From contig NSKG01000006.1 in NCBI GenBank assembly GCA_002287035.1, positions 1 through 64,000 of the forward strand: a DNA stretch of 64,000 nucleotides, read 5' to 3'. A program made the translations under genes and the position numbers. Below are positions 42,191-52,591 of this stretch, piece after piece; the first letter of the stretch is position 1, and each line of letters begins with the position of its first letter. The notes below the pieces were generated by a model. It had not been told where the DNA came from. It saw only the letters and a list, made by a program, of their open reading frames with translations, and did no database searches. This DNA is from Pseudomonas sp. WN033 (GTDB lineage Bacteria > Pseudomonadota > Gammaproteobacteria > Pseudomonadales > Pseudomonadaceae).

Positions 42191-43866
42191 ACATGCAACG
42201 AAATATCCTTATTGCTGCCTTGCTCGTGATCACCTACCTCATGGTTTTGCAGTGGAACAAGGACTACGGTCAACCTGAACTGCCGCCGGCCGAAGCCGCT
42301 ACCAGCCCGCTGCAGGGCAACGACTTGCCGGATTTGGCCGCAGCTCAGGTTGATGGCGACGTACCCGAAGTCATCGAGCCTTCCGCCAACGAAGTGCCCA
42401 GCACTCCGGCGCTGCCGGTAGCCACCAGCAACGAATTGATCCAGGTGCGCACTGACAGCATGCTGGTCAGCATCGACCCGCGCGGCGGTGATATCGTCGC
42501 CGTGGCCTTGCCGCAATACCCGCAGCGTAAGGACCGGCCCGACCTGCCGTTCCAATTGCTGGAGCAGAGCAGTGCCCGCACCTATGTCGCCCAGAGCGGC
42601 CTGATTGGTGCGAACGGTCTGGACGCCCGTGCCTCTGGCCGACCGCTGTTTAGCAGCGCCCAGACCCAGTACGACCTTGGCGATGCCGAAACCCTGGTGG
42701 TTGATCTCAACTATCAAGAGGGTGACGTCAGTTACATCAAGCGCTTCACCTTCACCCGTGGCGACTATCTGGTCGGCGTCGAATACCTGATCGACAACCA
42801 GAGCGACGCCACCTGGACCGGCAACCTCTACGGTCAGATCAAGCGTGACCAGAGTGGTGATCCCTCCAGTACCGGTGCCACCGGCATGGCCACCTACCTG
42901 GGTGGAGCCTATTGGAGTGCTGACCGCTCCTATACCAAAGTCAGCTTCAAGGACATGGACAAGTCGCGGCTGAGCGAAACCGTTACCGGCGGCTGGGCAG
43001 CCTGGCTGCAGCACTACTTTGTCAGCGCCTGGATTCCCAGTGCTGAGCAGAACAATGTCTACCAGACCCGCAAGGATAGCCAGGGCAACTACATCATCGG
43101 CTTTATCAGTCCGGCCACCAGTATTGCCGCAGGCGAGCAAGCCAGCCTGAAAGCCGATTTCTACGCCGGCCCGAAAATCCAGGACCGCCTGGGGGAGATT
43201 TCCCAGGGCCTGGAACTGACCGTCGACTATGGCTTCCTCTGGTGGATTGCCCAGCCGCTGTTCTGGGTACTGAGCATCATCCATGGCTTCGTCGGCAACT
43301 GGGGCTGGAGCATTATCCTGCTGACCATTCTGATCAAACTGGTGTTCTTCCCGCTGTCAGCCACCAGTTACCGCTCAATGGCCAACATGCGTCGGGTGTC
43401 GCCGAAGCTGCAGGCACTGCGCGAGCAGCATGGCGATGACCGGCAGAAAATGTCCCAGGCGATGATGGAGCTGTACAAGAAGGAAAAGATCAACCCGCTG
43501 GGTGGCTGTCTGCCGATTCTGGTGCAGATGCCGGTGTTCATCGCCCTGTACTGGGTACTGATGGAAAGCGTGGAAATGCGTCAGGCCGAGTGGCTTGGCT
43601 GGATTGGTGATCTGTCGCTGAAGGATCCCTACTTCATCCTGCCGATCCTGATGGGTGTGACCATGTACATCCAGCAGTTGCTCAATCCGACTCCGCCGGA
43701 TCCGATGCAGGCCAAGGTGATGAAGATGCTGCCGATCATCTTCACCTTCTTCTTTCTCTGGTTCCCGGCCGGTCTGGTGCTGTACTGGGTGGTCAACAAC
43801 ATCCTGTCGATCGCGCAACAGTGGTACATTACCCGGCAGATCGAGGGGGCGGCCGAGAAGGCCTGA
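42187..43866 (+). CDS. yidC: Membrane protein insertase YidC
   Basis: YidC inserts and folds inner-membrane proteins, alone or with Sec. The 559-residue protein has an N-terminal membrane helix (about 5-22), a large periplasmic beta-sandwich domain (to about 345), and the conserved C-terminal five-helix core beginning [21 protein letters not shown] and including [19 protein letters not shown]. The conserved positive residue of the groove is in [18 protein letters not shown]. It overlaps yidD by 4 bp and is followed by a terminator. Confidence 0.98.
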   Translation: MNMQRNILIAALLVITYLMVLQWNKDYGQPELPPAEAATSPLQGNDLPDLAAAQVDGDVPEVIEPSANEVPSTPALPVATSNELIQVRTDSMLVSIDPRGGDIVAVALPQYPQRKDRPDLPFQLLEQSSARTYVAQSGLIGANGLDARASGRPLFSSAQTQYDLGDAETLVVDLNYQEGDVSYIKRFTFTRGDYLVGVEYLIDNQSDATWTGNLYGQIKRDQSGDPSSTGATGMATYLGGAYWSADRSYTKVSFKDMDKSRLSETVTGGWAAWLQHYFVSAWIPSAEQNNVYQTRKDSQGNYIIGFISPATSIAAGEQASLKADFYAGPKIQDRLGEISQGLELTVDYGFLWWIAQPLFWVLSIIHGFVGNWGWSIILLTILIKLVFFPLSATSYRSMANMRRVSPKLQALREQHGDDRQKMSQAMMELYKKEKINPLGGCLPILVQMPVFIALYWVLMESVEMRQAEWLGWIGDLSLKDPYFILPILMGVTMYIQQLLNPTPPDPMQAKVMKMLPIIFTFFFLWFPAGLVLYWVVNNILSIAQQWYITRQIEGAAEKA

Positions 43867-43885
43867 AGCTGAACCCCGCGCCACG

Positions 43886-43912
43886 CAAACGCCCCGATCC
43901 CGGGGCGTTTTG
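43886..43912 (+). terminator. Intrinsic terminator after yidC
   Basis: AACGCCCC and GGGGCGTT form the core stem, with flanking GCAAA and TTTGC extending it, followed by TGCTTTG. It ends the rpmH-rnpA-yidD-yidC unit 20 bp after the yidC stop. Confidence 0.8.
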
Positions 43913-43935
43913 CTTTGAGTCGCACAGAGGATGCC

Positions 43936-45303
43936 ATGAGCCGTTACCATGCCGATACCATTGCCGCCATCGCCACTCCGCCGGGGCAGGGCGGCGTCGG
44001 CATCATCCGCCTGTCCGGCCCGGCTGCCCTGACGGTCGCCCGGCAGCTCAGCCGAATCGAGCCCAGACCCCGCTATGCCCACTACGGCCCGTTCTGGCAT
44101 CAGGACCTGGTGCTCGATCAGGGGCTGACCCTGTTCTTTCCCGGGCCACACTCATTTACCGGCGAAGATGTGCTGGAGCTGCATGGCCACGGTGGCCCGG
44201 TGGTCATGGATATGCTGCTCAAAGCCTGTCTGGATTGTGGTGCGCGGCTGGCCCGCCCGGGCGAGTTCAGTGAACGGGCCTTTCTCAACGACAAACTCGA
44301 TCTGGCCCAGGCCGAAGCCATCGCTGATCTGATTGAAGCCAGCTCCGAGCAGGCCGCACGCAATGCCGTGCAATCGCTGCAAGGGGCCTTCTCCCAACGG
44401 GTGCATGAGCTGACCGATGCACTGATCCAGTTGCGCATCTATGTTGAGGCGGCGATCGACTTTCCCGAAGAGGAAATCGACTTTCTCGCCGATGGCCACG
44501 TGCTCGGCCAATTGCACGCCATCCAGAACCACCTGGCTCAGGTCCAGCGCGAAGCCGGGCAGGGAGCCTTGCTGCGCGATGGCATGACCGTAGTGATCGC
44601 CGGTCGGCCCAATGCCGGCAAGTCCAGCCTGCTCAATGCCCTGGCCGGCAAGGACAGCGCGATTGTCACCGACATTGCCGGTACCACCCGCGACATCTTG
44701 CGTGAACATATCCACATTGACGGCATGCCGCTGCATATCATTGATACTGCCGGCCTGCGCGCCACCGATGATGTTGTCGAGCGGATCGGGGTGGAACGGG
44801 CGATGAACGCGATTGCTGAAGCCGACCGCATTCTGCTGGTGGTCGATGCCAGTCAGCCGGAAGCCGGCAACCCGGACAGTCTGTGGCCGGAGTTTCTTGA
44901 CCAGCACCCGGACCCGGCAAAAATCACCCTGATCTACAACAAGGTGGATATCAGCGGTGAACCGGTTGGCCTGCAGACCGCCGATAACGGTAGCGTAAGC
45001 CTGCGTCTGAGCGCCCGCAACGGCGAAGGGATCGAGTTGCTGCGCGAGCACCTGAAAAGCTGCATGGGCTTTGAGCAGACCGCCGAAAGCTTGTTCAGCG
45101 CCCGCCGTCGACACCTGCAGGCGCTGGAACAGGCGGCCGAATTCCTCAGCCATGGCCACCAGCAACTGACCGTCCTGGGCGCCGGCGAACTGCTGGCCGA
45201 AGACCTGCGCATGGCGCAACAGGCACTGGGCGAGATCACCGGCCAGTTCAGTGCCGATGATCTGCTGGGGCGGATTTTTTCCAGTTTCTGTATCGGCAAG
45301 TAA
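43936..45303 (+). CDS. mnmE: tRNA modification GTPase MnmE
   Basis: MnmE, with MnmG, adds the carboxymethylaminomethyl group to U34 of certain tRNAs. The 455-residue protein begins [25 protein letters not shown] (folate-binding domain), has a G domain with GRPNAGKSS at 223-231, DIAGTTRD and a DTAG element, and ends CIGK, the conserved C-terminal cysteine motif. The ATG at 43936 has AGAGG upstream; an in-frame ATG at 43915 is less likely. The partner mnmG lies 3.9 kb further, separated by a cytosine-use operon. Confidence 0.96.
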   Translation: MSRYHADTIAAIATPPGQGGVGIIRLSGPAALTVARQLSRIEPRPRYAHYGPFWHQDLVLDQGLTLFFPGPHSFTGEDVLELHGHGGPVVMDMLLKACLDCGARLARPGEFSERAFLNDKLDLAQAEAIADLIEASSEQAARNAVQSLQGAFSQRVHELTDALIQLRIYVEAAIDFPEEEIDFLADGHVLGQLHAIQNHLAQVQREAGQGALLRDGMTVVIAGRPNAGKSSLLNALAGKDSAIVTDIAGTTRDILREHIHIDGMPLHIIDTAGLRATDDVVERIGVERAMNAIAEADRILLVVDASQPEAGNPDSLWPEFLDQHPDPAKITLIYNKVDISGEPVGLQTADNGSVSLRLSARNGEGIELLREHLKSCMGFEQTAESLFSARRRHLQALEQAAEFLSHGHQQLTVLGAGELLAEDLRMAQQALGEITGQFSADDLLGRIFSSFCIGK

Positions 45304-45306
45304 GCC

Positions 45307-46563
45307 TTACTCCCAACCAGCCACTGCCGGCTGGTTGATCTGCCGCTGAACCAGGCAGCGACCATCACGCACCGAGGCCAGCACCGGCGACTGGTTGAGC
45401 AGGACCTGGTAGGGGCTGTGACCGTGGAGCACCATGCAACGGGCCGGCCGGCCAACGGCAATGCCATAGTCACTCAGGTTAAGCGCCGCTGCGCCGTTAT
45501 CGGTCACCAACTCAAGCGCGCTGTCGATTCGCTCTATACCCAGCATGTGACAGGCATGCAGACCAACATCCAGAGTGCGCAGCAGGTTGCCATTGCCCAT
45601 TGGGTACCAGGGGTCGCGGATCGAGTCCTGACCAAAGCAGACCTTGAGTCCGGCATCCAGCAGCTCCGGCACCCGGGTGATGCCCCGGCGCTTTGGATAA
45701 CCATCGAAGCGTCCTTGCAGATGCAGGTTCTCGGTCGGCAGCGCGACAAACCGCAACCCGGCCTTTTGCAGTAGCTGAAACAGCCGGCTGCAATAGGCTT
45801 CATCGTAGGAGTGCATGGCGCAGGTGTGGCTGGCGGTGACCCGGCTACCGTAATCGCGGCTCAGGGCTTCGGCAGCCAGCACTTCAAGAAAGCGCGACTG
45901 CGGGTCGTCGATTTCGTCGCAGTGCACATCCACCAGACAGTCGTGGGCCTGGGCCAACTCCATCAACAGCTTGACCGACTCGACCCCGTAGTCGCGAGTG
46001 AATTCGAAGTGTGGGATCCCACCGATCACATCGGCGCCCAGCTCCAGCGCGCGGCTCATCAGTTCCGGGCCCTTGGGAAAGGACAGAATGCCTTCCTGGG
46101 GAAAGGCCACAATCTGCAGATCGACGAAATCCCGGACGCGCTCACGCACCTCGACCATCGCCTGTAGGGCCGTCAGTTGCGGGTCGGTGACATCGACATG
46201 GGTGCGTACATACTGAATGCCATGGGCAGCGAACAGTTTGAGGGTCTGCTCGGCACGCCCTATCACATCCTCACGGCTGAGCAGCGCCTTGCGCTCAGCC
46301 CAGCATTCGATACCTTCGAACAGCGTACCACTGCGGTTCCAGCGCGGCTCACCAGCGGTCAGCGCCGCATCCAGATGAATATGCGGCTCGACAAAGGGCG
46401 CACTGACCAGATTGCCCCTGGCGTCCAGTTGCTCTGCACTGGCGTTCAGCTCGCCAACCTGGGCTTCGATGGCGCTGAAACGGCCGGAGGCCATGCGCAG
46501 GGTATACAGGCCGTCGACACCAACCAGACGGGCATTGACGATGGCTTCAAGATGCGGGGTCAT
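45307..46563 (-). CDS. codA: Cytosine deaminase
   Basis: CodA deaminates cytosine to uracil for pyrimidine salvage. The 418-residue amidohydrolase shows the metal ligands H61 and H63 in PHIHLDAAL, VDVHCDEIDDP with the third histidine and catalytic glutamate, SHTCAMHSY with the next histidine, and CFGQDSIRDPWYP with the metal-binding aspartate. This is the E. coli CodA-type fold and not the fungal type. It is last in a leftward set codB-regulator-codA, overlapping the regulator by 17 bp. It converges on mnmE with only 3 bp between stops. A perfect 8-bp hairpin (45315-45336) lies in its final codons. Confidence 0.94.
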   Translation of the reverse strand: MTPHLEAIVNARLVGVDGLYTLRMASGRFSAIEAQVGELNASAEQLDARGNLVSAPFVEPHIHLDAALTAGEPRWNRSGTLFEGIECWAERKALLSREDVIGRAEQTLKLFAAHGIQYVRTHVDVTDPQLTALQAMVEVRERVRDFVDLQIVAFPQEGILSFPKGPELMSRALELGADVIGGIPHFEFTRDYGVESVKLLMELAQAHDCLVDVHCDEIDDPQSRFLEVLAAEALSRDYGSRVTASHTCAMHSYDEAYCSRLFQLLQKAGLRFVALPTENLHLQGRFDGYPKRRGITRVPELLDAGLKVCFGQDSIRDPWYPMGNGNLLRTLDVGLHACHMLGIERIDSALELVTDNGAAALNLSDYGIAVGRPARCMVLHGHSPYQVLLNQSPVLASVRDGRCLVQRQINQPAVAGWE

Positions 46564-47314
46564 GCGGGGTCTCCAGATTCAGGCGTGGTGACGCCGGCTC
46601 GCGCAGCAGGGCCAGAGCCAGCGTCAGGGTGTAGATATCATCGATATTGCCGGGCTCAAGCCCGGTCAGGGTAAACAGCTTGTCCAGCCGATAGCGCAGC
46701 GAGTTGCGGTGACAACCCAAGGCATCGGCCGCCGCTGTCAGGTTGCCCTGGTGCGCCAGCCAGGCTTCCAGACTACTGGCTTGCTGTTTCAGCAACTGCA
46801 GATGCTGGCCAATAAAAGGGTCGATCAGAGCCAGACGCTCCTCAGTCTCGCCCACCCGCAACTGCAAGCGCTCGAGCAACGAGCCGGCCTGCTGCTCGGC
46901 CTGACGCCGGGCCTGCTGTTCACGCTGCACGATGGCCCGGCTGATGGCTTCGGTCACGATCACCATGGGTAGCGAGTATGGCTGCTCCAGCAGCGGCATC
47001 TGCAACTGATCGGCCAGACGCAACAAAGCCAGCGGCAACTGGCCGATATAGACATCACCGGTCAGAATCACCAGGCCTGCGATCTCGGTACGCGCCGCCT
47101 CATACAGCAGTTCAAACAGGTTGCCCTGATTGTGGTGCCGACCAATCCCGGTAATGAATACCAGTTCCCCTCCTTTGATCCAGGGGCCAAAGGAGCGATT
47201 CTCGGCAACATAGGGCCAGCGTACCAGCCGCTCGCTGCCGGCAGCCCCAGCGCGCAGGCGGATCTCCCCCAGGCCAGGCAACTGCGGCACTTCACGACAG
47301 CGCAGCCCCATCAT
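46547..47314 (-). CDS. Short PucR-family transcriptional regulator
   Basis: The 255-residue protein has an N-terminal PucR domain (about 1-120: LRCREVPQLPGLGEIRLRAGAAG ... GELVFITG) and a C-terminal PucR-type helix-turn-helix (NLTAAADALGCHRNSLRYRLDKLFTLTG). Typical PucR regulators are 400-500 residues with a middle GGDEF-like domain, which is absent here. A heptad-rich stretch about 125-165 may be a coiled coil linking the two parts. Its ATGATGG start overlaps the codB stop, and its end overlaps codA, so it is translated with both and likely senses cytosine, uracil or a product; that is inference. Confidence 0.85.
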   Translation of the reverse strand: MMGLRCREVPQLPGLGEIRLRAGAAGSERLVRWPYVAENRSFGPWIKGGELVFITGIGRHHNQGNLFELLYEAARTEIAGLVILTGDVYIGQLPLALLRLADQLQMPLLEQPYSLPMVIVTEAISRAIVQREQQARRQAEQQAGSLLERLQLRVGETEERLALIDPFIGQHLQLLKQQASSLEAWLAHQGNLTAAADALGCHRNSLRYRLDKLFTLTGLEPGNIDDIYTLTLALALLREPASPRLNLETPHDPAS

Positions 47315-48597
47315 CCGGCACTGCGCAGCAACGCGGCACGACGTTCACGCACCCCGGCCACAGCCAGTTCGATCAGGACATAAGACAACGCCGCAACCAA
47401 CACCCCAACCAGTGGTGCGATCCAGGCTGAAGCATAGGCAACCAGCGAACCCAACGCATAGGCTGACAGCCCGACCAGGTTGAAGGCCGGCAATCGGGCT
47501 GTGCCAATCTCTGGATAGCGCCCCCGCCAGGACACGAAATAGTTGGCCATGATTACCCCACCGACCGGCGGAATGAAGGTGCCGAGCAGAATCAGAAAGG
47601 GAATCAGCCAGGCGTACATCCCCAGCACCGCCAGCAGGGTACCGATAGCCGCACCGACCAGGGTAATGGTCCTGCGCCGCTCGGTACGCAACAGATTGCA
47701 GCCGGCCACGGCAAAGTTGTAGACGGTATTGTCCTGCGTGGTCCACAGATTGAGAAACAGCATCAGGATCCCCAGCGTTGCCAGCCCCTGGGCCACCAGA
47801 ATATCGACGATATCAGCCTGTTGATAGACCAGCGCGCCAAAGGCCCCCACCAGCGTCATCAAGCCATTGCCCAGGAAAAAGGCAGCCAGGGTTGCCAGTA
47901 CCGCGGACTTGCCCGAACGGGCGAACCGGGTCCAGTTGGTCGCCTGGGTACCGCCGCTGACGAAGGTACCGAATACCAGGGTAATGGCGGCAGCCACACT
48001 CATCTCGGTACTGGGGATCACACTGCTCAACCCTGACAACCCGCCAGCATCGGAGGCAGCAATCGTCAGACTGACGGCAACTAGAATGATCATCGCCGGT
48101 ACGGCAAAACGCGACAGCAGATCCAGGCCCCGGTAACCAACAAAGGCACTGACACAGAATCCAAACCCAAACACCACCATCAACGGCAGGGTCAGCCCCT
48201 CAGGCAAGCCGGTCATCTTTACCAGCAGCAAGGCCATGGTAGCGGTCCCCCAGGCATACCAGCCGATCTGAGTGAAACCAAGTAGCACATCAGACAGCTT
48301 GCTGCCCAGTTCGCCAAAGGCGAACCGGCTCATCAAGGCGGTGTTCAACCCAGAGCGGGCGGCAATATAGCCCAGCACCGCGGCATAACAACCCAGCAAC
48401 AGGTTGCCGATCAGCAGAATCCACAACATGGTGGAAAAGTCGAAGGCCGTACCAATGCTGCCGCCAGCCCACATGGTGGCGGTAAAGAAGGTAAAACCCA
48501 GCAGTACAAAGCCCATCGACCACAGGCTTTTTCTGGCCTGAGTCGGCACAGGCTCCAAGGGGTAGTCCTGGTCTGCAGTCACATGCGTATCAGTCAT
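47311..48597 (-). CDS. codB: Cytosine permease
   Basis: This 428-residue NCS1-family transporter has about twelve membrane segments. It starts with a soluble N-terminus (DYPLEPVPTQARKSLWSMGFVLLGFTFF), and has GSIGTAFDFSTMLWILLIGN, VSGGTQATNWTRFARSGKSA and PVGGVIMANYFVSWRGRYP in the NCS1 core. Uptake of cytosine by proton or sodium symport is inferred from the neighbouring cytosine deaminase. It is the first gene of the leftward unit; a candidate operator lies 135 bp upstream. Confidence 0.92.
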   Translation of the reverse strand: MTDTHVTADQDYPLEPVPTQARKSLWSMGFVLLGFTFFTATMWAGGSIGTAFDFSTMLWILLIGNLLLGCYAAVLGYIAARSGLNTALMSRFAFGELGSKLSDVLLGFTQIGWYAWGTATMALLLVKMTGLPEGLTLPLMVVFGFGFCVSAFVGYRGLDLLSRFAVPAMIILVAVSLTIAASDAGGLSGLSSVIPSTEMSVAAAITLVFGTFVSGGTQATNWTRFARSGKSAVLATLAAFFLGNGLMTLVGAFGALVYQQADIVDILVAQGLATLGILMLFLNLWTTQDNTVYNFAVAGCNLLRTERRRTITLVGAAIGTLLAVLGMYAWLIPFLILLGTFIPPVGGVIMANYFVSWRGRYPEIGTARLPAFNLVGLSAYALGSLVAYASAWIAPLVGVLVAALSYVLIELAVAGVRERRAALLRSAG

Positions 48598-48731
48598 AAC
48601 GGTATCTCCCTATTCTAAAAGGGGCATGGGTTGCGTCAGCGCCCCGCCATGGTTCAGTCCCTTGGGCATTTGCAATGGCTGTGCCACGGGCCAGTTTAGG
48701 TTGCCCTCACGCCGTTGGCTGAACCAATAAG

Positions 48732-48748
48732 TTGTGCAAACTGCACAA
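48732..48748. promoter_or_regulatory. Candidate operator upstream of codB
   Basis: TTGTGCAAACTGCACAA is a perfect 7-bp inverted repeat around AAC, 135 bp before the codB start. Its size suits a dimeric regulator such as the PucR-type protein in the operon. The link is inferred from position. Confidence 0.45.
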
Positions 48749-48818
48749 ATAGCCATAACCCTCCCGCCTGTACTGGTTAATAACGCCCCAAAATGATGCA
48801 GATTGGCCGAATAAACCC

Positions 48819-49085
48819 TGTGGAAAACCAACCCTGAGCCAGGTCGATAACCCTGTGCATGGACTGAGGGCAAACCCGCCTGTGGATAAACCAACTGGTT
48901 ACCCACAGCTTTACCCAAGGATTCACCCCTGTCTGTCCCCCTATCGCCAACAACCTTATGCTTTCTCTAACCAAATGAAGATATTGATTTTTTTACGCTT
49001 ATCCACAGAAAAGTGGCTGACCATATACAGTCATATAAACTAGGTTTTTAAACATGTTTTTCCTTTTCTCTATGTAATTTCCTTC
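48819..49085. other. Second DnaA-box cluster upstream of mnmG
   Basis: The 611-bp gap between divergent codB and mnmG holds TGTGGAAAA (48819-48827), TGTGGATAA (48881-48889, perfect), TTACCCACA (48899-48907, one mismatch) and TTATCCACA (48999-49007, perfect), then a strongly AT-rich stretch to about 49085. Layout and composition resemble oriC 7.7 kb away. A perfect -10 box TATAAT (49156-49161) for mnmG follows, with no clear -35. Confidence 0.6.
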
Positions 49086-49208
49086 ACCTTCTCGGCTTAC
49101 CCCGGGTTGATCAAAAAACGTTCAACCGCTGGCTGCATTTTTTTCGCTCTGGGCCTATAATCAGCCCCTTTTCCCAAAATCAGCCTGAACCGGGCAATGA
49201 GGTGAGCG

Positions 49209-51107
49209 GTGGACTATCCAAGTCGTTTTGACGTGATCGTGGTAGGTGGCGGCCATGCCGGTACCGAGGCCGCGCTGGCGGCTGCACGCATGGGTGTGAA
49301 GACTCTGCTGCTCAGCCACAACGTCGAAACTCTGGGACAGATGAGCTGCAACCCGGCCATTGGCGGGATTGGCAAGAGTCACCTGGTCAAGGAAATCGAT
49401 GCGCTGGGTGGCGCCATGGCTCGGGCGACCGACCAGGCCGGGATCCAGTTCCGGATTCTCAATAGCCGCAAGGGCCCGGCGGTGCGTGCCACCCGCGCCC
49501 AGGCCGACCGGGTGTTGTACAAGGCGGCGATCCGTCAGATGCTGGAGAACCAGCCGAACCTGTGGATCTTCCAGCAGGCCTGTGATGACCTGATTGTCGA
49601 ACAGGAGCAGGTACGCGGTGTGGTGACCCAGATGGGCCTGCGCTTTCTTGCCGACAACGTGGTGCTGACTGCAGGTACCTTCCTTGGCGGGCGCATTCAC
49701 ATTGGTCTGGACAACTATTCCGGTGGCCGCGCCGGGGATCCGCCGGCGATTGCTCTGGCTCAGCGCCTGCGGGAACTGCCGCTGCGGGTCGATAGGTTGA
49801 AAACCGGTACCCCGCCGCGGATCGACGGCAAGAGTGTGGATTTTTCCCAAATGACCCCGCAACCGGGCGATACCCCGTTGCCGGTCATGTCGTTCATGGG
49901 CTCGGTCGACGAGCACCCCGAGCAGGTCAACTGCTGGATCACCCACACCAACGAGCGTACCCACGAGATCATCCGCAACAACCTGGATCGCTCGCCGATG
50001 TACACCGGGGTGATCGAGGGCATTGGCCCGCGCTACTGCCCGTCGATCGAGGACAAGATTCATCGCTTTGCCGACAAGAACAGCCACCAGGTGTTCATCG
50101 AGCCGGAAGGCCTGACCACCCACGAGCTGTATCCCAACGGCATTTCCACCTCGCTGCCGTTCGATGTGCAACTGGAGATCGTGCGCTCTATCAAGGGCAT
50201 GGAGAATGCCCATATCCTGCGCCCCGGCTACGCCATTGAATACGACTACTTCAACCCGCAGGATCTGAAATATTCGCTGGAAACCAAGGTCATCGGCGGG
50301 TTGTTCTTCGCCGGGCAGATCAACGGCACAACCGGTTACGAAGAGGCCGGTGCCCAGGGCTTGCTGGCCGGTCTCAACGCTGCCCGCCGGGCCCAAGGCC
50401 AGGACGCCTGGTGTCCGCGCCGTGACGAAGCCTACATCGGTGTGCTGGTCGACGATCTGATTACCCTGGGTACCCAGGAACCCTACCGGATGTTCACCTC
50501 ACGGGCCGAATACCGCCTGGTGCTGCGTGAAGACAACGCCGACCTGCGCCTGACCGAACAGGGCCGGGCCCTGGGCTTGATCGATGATGCCCGCTGGGCC
50601 GCGTTCAACGCCAAGCGCGAAGCCATCGAGCTGGAAAACCAGCGCTTGCGCAGCACCTGGGTACAGCCTGGCAGTGCCCAGGCCGAAGCCTTTGCCAGTC
50701 GTTACGGAGTGCCGCTGATACGCGAATACAACCTGCTGGATCTGCTGCGCCGCCCAGAAGTGGACTACCCAGGTCTGTGCCAAACCACGGGTGGCCAGAA
50801 CATCGATCCGGCGGTCGCCGAACAGGTCGAGATCCAGACCAAGTACGCCGGCTATATCGAGCGTCAGCAGGAGGAAATCGACCGCTTGCGTCAGCATGAG
50901 GCTACCCGGCTGCCGGCTGACCTCGACTATCAGGCGCTCAGCGGCCTGTCCAACGAGATCAAGCACAAGCTCGATGCCGCCCGCCCGGAAACCTTGGGTC
51001 AGGCCTCGCGGATTCCCGGCGTGACGCCAGCGGCGGTCAGCCTGTTGCTGATCCATCTGAAAAAACGCAACGCCCTGGGTGGCAGTCAACTGGCCCGGGA
51101 GGCGTAA
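49209..51107 (+). CDS. mnmG: tRNA uridine 5-carboxymethylaminomethyl modification enzyme MnmG
   Basis: MnmG (GidA) works with MnmE at tRNA wobble uridines using FAD, NADH and folate. The 632-residue protein has the FAD dinucleotide motif [10 protein letters not shown] from residue 13, the active-site stretch [19 protein letters not shown] with its conserved cysteine, and [13 protein letters not shown] further on, plus the helical C-terminal region about 560-632 that binds MnmE. The GTG start has GAGG upstream. rsmG follows after 5 bp. Confidence 0.97.
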   Translation: MDYPSRFDVIVVGGGHAGTEAALAAARMGVKTLLLSHNVETLGQMSCNPAIGGIGKSHLVKEIDALGGAMARATDQAGIQFRILNSRKGPAVRATRAQADRVLYKAAIRQMLENQPNLWIFQQACDDLIVEQEQVRGVVTQMGLRFLADNVVLTAGTFLGGRIHIGLDNYSGGRAGDPPAIALAQRLRELPLRVDRLKTGTPPRIDGKSVDFSQMTPQPGDTPLPVMSFMGSVDEHPEQVNCWITHTNERTHEIIRNNLDRSPMYTGVIEGIGPRYCPSIEDKIHRFADKNSHQVFIEPEGLTTHELYPNGISTSLPFDVQLEIVRSIKGMENAHILRPGYAIEYDYFNPQDLKYSLETKVIGGLFFAGQINGTTGYEEAGAQGLLAGLNAARRAQGQDAWCPRRDEAYIGVLVDDLITLGTQEPYRMFTSRAEYRLVLREDNADLRLTEQGRALGLIDDARWAAFNAKREAIELENQRLRSTWVQPGSAQAEAFASRYGVPLIREYNLLDLLRRPEVDYPGLCQTTGGQNIDPAVAEQVEIQTKYAGYIERQQEEIDRLRQHEATRLPADLDYQALSGLSNEIKHKLDAARPETLGQASRIPGVTPAAVSLLLIHLKKRNALGGSQLAREA

Positions 51108-51112
51108 GGCGG

Positions 51113-51757
51113 ATGCAGGACAAGACACAGGAACTGGCGGCCGGCGCCGCGCAACTGGATATTGCCCTCAGCCCGCAGCAGAGCTCGCTGCTGCTTGGTT
51201 ATCTGGCATTGCTGATCAAGTGGAACAAGGCCTACAACCTCACGGCGGTCCGTAACCCCGATGAAATGGTCAGCCGCCACCTGCTCGACAGCCTGAGCGT
51301 GCTGCCGTTCGTCACCCCCGGCCGCTGGCTGGATGTGGGGAGCGGTGGTGGCATGCCCGGGGTGATCCTGGCGATCATGCGTCCGGACTGTCAGTTCACC
51401 CTGCTTGACAGCAACGGCAAGAAAACCCGCTTTCTCACCCAGGTTCGGCTCGAACTGGGACTGGGCAATCTGGAGGTGGTCAACAGCCGGGTTGAAGCCT
51501 TTGCTCCGGAGCAGCCGTTTGATGGTGTGGTCTCGCGGGCCTTCAGCGCGGCCAATGACTTCGTCGCTCTAACCCGTCATCTGGGAACGGCGAAAACCCG
51601 CTGGCTGGCGATGAAAGGCCAGTATCCTGAAGAAGAGCTGGCAGCCCTGCCCCTCGACTTCCGGGTTGAACAAAGCACGCAATTGTCAGTTCCCGGTTGC
51701 CAGGGAAGCCGTCATCTGCTGATACTGCGTCGGGTGACTTCGGCGGATAACGGATAG
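51113..51757 (+). CDS. rsmG: 16S rRNA m7G527 methyltransferase
   Basis: RsmG (GidB) methylates G527 of 16S rRNA; its loss gives low-level streptomycin resistance in other bacteria. The 214-residue protein shows [30 protein letters not shown], the SAM motif [13 protein letters not shown] and VNSRVEAF. It lies between mnmG and parA; its TAG stop overlaps the parA Shine-Dalgarno. Confidence 0.96.
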   Translation: MQDKTQELAAGAAQLDIALSPQQSSLLLGYLALLIKWNKAYNLTAVRNPDEMVSRHLLDSLSVLPFVTPGRWLDVGSGGGMPGVILAIMRPDCQFTLLDSNGKKTRFLTQVRLELGLGNLEVVNSRVEAFAPEQPFDGVVSRAFSAANDFVALTRHLGTAKTRWLAMKGQYPEEELAALPLDFRVEQSTQLSVPGCQGSRHLLILRRVTSADNG

Positions 51758-51766
51758 GAGGTGTCA

Positions 51767-52564
51767 GTGGGTAAGGTACTGGCTATTGCCAACCAGAAAG
51801 GCGGTGTCGGCAAGACTACCACCTGCATCAACCTCGCTGCCTCGCTGGCCGCTACCAAGCGCAAGGTGCTGCTCATCGACCTCGACCCCCAGGGCAATGC
51901 GACCATGGGCAGCGGGATCGACAAGGCTGAACTGGACAACTCGGTGTACGAACTGCTTACTGGCCGCTGTGAACTGGATCAGGCCCTGCAACGTTCAGAA
52001 CATGGCGGTTATGACTTGCTGCCGGCCAACGGCGACCTGACCGCTGCCGAAGTCGAACTGCTTGATATCAAGATGAAAGAGAGCCGGCTGCGCTACGCCC
52101 TGACCAATGTCCGGGGCAAATACGATTTCATCCTGATCGACTGCCCGCCGTCGCTGAACATGCTGACAGTCAACGGCCTGGTTGCCGCCGATGGTGTGGT
52201 GATTCCGATGCAGTGCGAATACTACGCGCTGGAGGGGCTGTCGGCGCTGGTTAACACCATCAGCCGGATTGCCGCGGTACTTAACCCAAATCTGCAGATC
52301 GAAGGTCTGCTGCGGACCATGTACGATCCGCGCAACAGCCTGACTCTGGATGTGTCGGCCCAGCTCACCAGCCATTTTGGCGACAAGCTCTATCAGACCG
52401 TGATTCCACGCAATGTGCGTCTGGCCGAGGCGCCGAGTTTCGGCATGCCGGCATTGGCCTATGACAAGCAGTCGCGCGGCGCGGTGGCGTATCTGGCGCT
52501 GGCCGGTGAACTGGTACGGCGCAGCAAGCAGGCGGCCAAGGCCGCGGCAGCAGCAACCGAATAA
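51767..52564 (+). CDS. parA: Chromosome partitioning ATPase ParA
   Basis: ParA (Soj) drives segregation of the origin by binding DNA nonspecifically in its ATP form and responding to ParB-parS. The 265-residue protein has the deviant Walker A KGGVGKTT from residue 11 and the Walker B region FILIDCPPSL. The GTG at 51767 is chosen because AGGAGG (51756-51761) ends 5 bases before it; the GTG at 51761 overlaps the Shine-Dalgarno. parB follows after 27 bp. Confidence 0.95.
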   Translation: MGKVLAIANQKGGVGKTTTCINLAASLAATKRKVLLIDLDPQGNATMGSGIDKAELDNSVYELLTGRCELDQALQRSEHGGYDLLPANGDLTAAEVELLDIKMKESRLRYALTNVRGKYDFILIDCPPSLNMLTVNGLVAADGVVIPMQCEYYALEGLSALVNTISRIAAVLNPNLQIEGLLRTMYDPRNSLTLDVSAQLTSHFGDKLYQTVIPRNVRLAEAPSFGMPALAYDKQSRGAVAYLALAGELVRRSKQAAKAAAAATE

Positions 52565-52591
52565 TCTAACCGGAAGAAGGACAGCACAGGC

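Noticed and set aside
45315-45336. AACCAGCC/GGCTGGTT hairpin as a terminator between mnmE and codA
   Set aside because: The stem is perfect but lies within codA codons and has no T run on either strand, so I keep it only as a note in the codA entry.
49161-50396. A 411-codon open frame antisense to mnmG
   Set aside because: Same reason: a complement of strongly conserved mnmG sequence with no family match.
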